The position numbers and the translations under genes were made by a program. Shown here one piece after another: positions 5,166-6,434 of a stretch of DNA of 6,434 nucleotides. Origin of the DNA: Candidatus Poseidoniaceae archaeon (GTDB lineage Archaea; Thermoplasmatota; Poseidoniia; Poseidoniales; Poseidoniaceae). The number at the start of each line of letters is the position of its first letter. Within the stretch, counting starts at the first letter, position 1. The DNA is taken from NCBI GenBank assembly GCA_022425185.1, contig JAKMFY010000177.1, positions 1-6,434 of the forward strand. Reading direction: 5' to 3'. The notes beneath the pieces were generated by a model. The model was given only the letters and a program-made list of their open reading frames with translations. It was not told the DNA's origin and ran no database searches.

Positions 5166-6434
5166 ATGGCAGGAATGGCAAATGAAGTTTCTCTAACAGC
5201 AGGAAAGAGAGTCCTATTCCTCACGAAGGATTTAGATCTCATCAGGAAACAGTTGTATGAAGGACTTAATCTTCGTATGGAAGATTTGGATGTTGGAGAT
5301 CTCCTTGACGATATCAACACAGATGTCATGACTCCTGCTTGGGTTTGTTTCGATCATGATCCTGCAATGATAGCAAAAAATGCATATGCAGGACTCATGC
5401 AAAATGGCATTCGCGTTTTCAATGAGGATGCATTGATTGATGGTGGTTTCGAAGTCATCGTATCAGGACAGCGAAAAGGTACTGGTTCAAGCAGAGAAAC
5501 TGCTGCTCAATGCGAACGCTGGGCTGGCATTCGAATCGTAATTGCTGCTTCGTTTGCACCTATTCATGAACGAAACAACATCAACCTTGGACAGTTAATG
5601 GGCAACCATGAGATGCTCAAGCGATTACAAAATGGAGAGACACTTCAACTCAAAGAATTCACGCAACAATACGATGAAGTCACTGCGCTCATCCTTGAAG
5701 CTGGAGGACTGTTCGAATTCTCTAAGCAATTGAATGATGGTCGGCTCTCTTTGCCAGAATTATCAAGTGAAGCACGGCCTATGACCATGGCTGAAAAAAT
5801 CATTGCTCGAAATCTTGTTGGCCAGCCTGAGGGCGCATGTGTTCAACCACATGACCCTGTTATCGCTCAAGTTCAGGGCGGTTATTCTCATGAATTCACC
5901 ACAGCCCAAGTCCATACATTTCTTCAAGAAACATACGGCGATGAGTACCAACTCATGAATCCAAAGAAGTTTGGTGTCTTCGAAGATCACCTGTTGTACG
6001 CTCATCATAATCCAAAATTCGTTCCATTTATGGACAAGGTCGAAACTTTGAGGAGACTACAAAACGAATTTCAAAGGCATACTGGAGTTCGAGATTATTC
6101 TGCTGTCGATGGCGTCTCACCTGGAATTTGCCATCAGGTGGCTCGCGAAGAATTCATCGAAGTTTCGGATTTCATTCAAGCCACAGATTCCCACACATGC
6201 ATGGGTGGCGCGTCAAATGCATTGACCTGGGGTGTTGGAGCCACTGAATACGCAAATCTCGTATCTGCTGGATTTACATTCGTAAAAGTTCCAGAATCAA
6301 TACGCTTCGAACTTTCAGGATCGTTGAACGAAGGTTGCACGGCAAAGGACGTTATCCTTTTCATTCTTGCAGACCATGCCCGAAAAGAATTGACACTGAA
6401 TCGTTCGATGGAGTTTGGTGGGCCTGGTCTTAAA
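5166..6434 (+). CDS. Aconitase / isopropylmalate dehydratase family enzyme, swivel-first fusion (partial 3')
   Basis: Enzymes of this superfamily isomerise hydroxy-acids such as citrate, isopropylmalate or homocitrate by dehydration and rehydration at a [4Fe-4S] cluster. The 423 visible codons contain a LeuD-like swivel domain (about 33-185) with DDINTDVMTP (48-57), GTGSSRE (105-111) and SFAPIHERNNINLG (129-142). A LeuC/aconitase catalytic domain starts near 205: MTMAEKI (206-212), DHLLYA (274-279), HQV (323-325), TDSHT (340-344) and GCTAKDVIL (390-398). Active-site Asp-His, Asp-Ser-His and Ser-Ser-Arg residues are present. The cluster cysteine motifs would lie past 6434, so their absence is not informative. 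Swivel-before-catalytic order recalls AcnB and differs from classical aconitase (swivel last) and from split LeuC/LeuD. Substrate is undecided: the loop read as YLxx in LeuD-type subunits is WVCF here (59-62). An in-frame stop at 5145 limits the start to 5154-5175; ATG 5166 has GGAG 6 nt upstream, and ATG 5160 is the alternative. Confidence 0.88.
   Translation, partial: MAGMANEVSLTAGKRVLFLTKDLDLIRKQLYEGLNLRMEDLDVGDLLDDINTDVMTPAWVCFDHDPAMIAKNAYAGLMQNGIRVFNEDALIDGGFEVIVSGQRKGTGSSRETAAQCERWAGIRIVIAASFAPIHERNNINLGQLMGNHEMLKRLQNGETLQLKEFTQQYDEVTALILEAGGLFEFSKQLNDGRLSLPELSSEARPMTMAEKIIARNLVGQPEGACVQPHDPVIAQVQGGYSHEFTTAQVHTFLQETYGDEYQLMNPKKFGVFEDHLLYAHHNPKFVPFMDKVETLRRLQNEFQRHTGVRDYSAVDGVSPGICHQVAREEFIEVSDFIQATDSHTCMGGASNALTWGVGATEYANLVSAGFTFVKVPESIRFELSGSLNEGCTAKDVILFILADHARKELTLNRSMEFGGPGLK

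Noticed and set aside
5072..5329. Minus-strand open frame (85 codons) opposite the start of the aconitase-family gene.
   Set aside because: It overlaps the coding strand of a recognised enzyme and the regulatory gap, and its Ser/Arg-rich sequence has no motif.
5763..6364. Two minus-strand open frames (5763-6008 and 6176-6364) within the aconitase-family gene.
   Set aside because: The opposite strand carries conserved superfamily motifs (DHLLYA, HQV, DSHT) throughout, so these are shadows.
5166..6434. Apparent loss of the Fe-S cluster cysteines, which would make the enzyme a non-catalytic paralogue.
   Set aside because: The GSCTN and CxxC motifs normally come after the TAKD segment, which is only 25-30 residues before the window edge, so they lie in unseen sequence.
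2591..6434. Idea that the HEAT gene and the swivel-first enzyme are a split AcnB (AcnB carries an N-terminal HEAT-like domain).
   Set aside because: The genes are on opposite strands, separated by tfb, and the HEAT protein is much longer than the AcnB HEAT-like domain and has a separate acidic tail.

Overview
The window looks like part of an archaeal chromosome. The clearest marker is a complete transcription factor B (TFB, the archaeal TFIIB), and the promoter elements and Shine-Dalgarno (SD) sequences are also archaeal in style. A fibronectin-like, sequon-rich surface protein with a single C-terminal membrane anchor, together with the moderate base composition, suggests a planktonic euryarchaeon of the Marine Group II / Poseidoniales type. 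That taxonomic guess is inference; there is no rRNA here to test it.

Layout. Bases 1-51 (minus) hold only the N-terminus of a nucleotidyltransferase. It diverges, across a 51-bp gap, from a small four-helix membrane protein at 103-513 (plus). That gene ends exactly where the next one ends, tail to tail with no spacer. From 5013 down to 514 (minus) runs a compact three-gene unit: TFB (4087-5013), a HEAT/armadillo-like helical repeat protein (2591-4069), and a large secreted, membrane-anchored protein with Fn3-like beta domains (514-2577). Gaps are 17 and 13 bp, so co-transcription is likely. Upstream of TFB is a divergent regulatory region of about 150 bp. On its other side, from about 5166 to the window end (plus), is an aconitase/isopropylmalate-dehydratase superfamily enzyme. 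It is a single chain with the swivel domain first and the catalytic domain second, cut off by the window edge before its Fe-S cysteine motifs.

How the genes fit together. TFB recruits RNA polymerase to promoters. The HEAT protein has no recognisable catalytic motif and may be a scaffold, and the surface protein has no recognised ligand. No pathway visibly joins the three; the shared-operon relation is the only link. The aconitase-like enzyme is metabolic (branched-chain amino acid, TCA or related acid isomerisation) and is separate from them.

Best leads: (1) the swivel-first aconitase-family fusion with an unusual substrate-loop sequence; (2) its leader, which has two mutually exclusive inverted repeats next to the start codon and a five-codon mini-ORF; (3) the TFB-HEAT-surface protein gene unit; (4) GATATC palindromes about 24-28 bp ahead of four start codons, possibly TATA-like elements. 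No CRISPR array, tRNA, rRNA, transposase or integrase was found, and no stretch over 300 bases lacks a gene.
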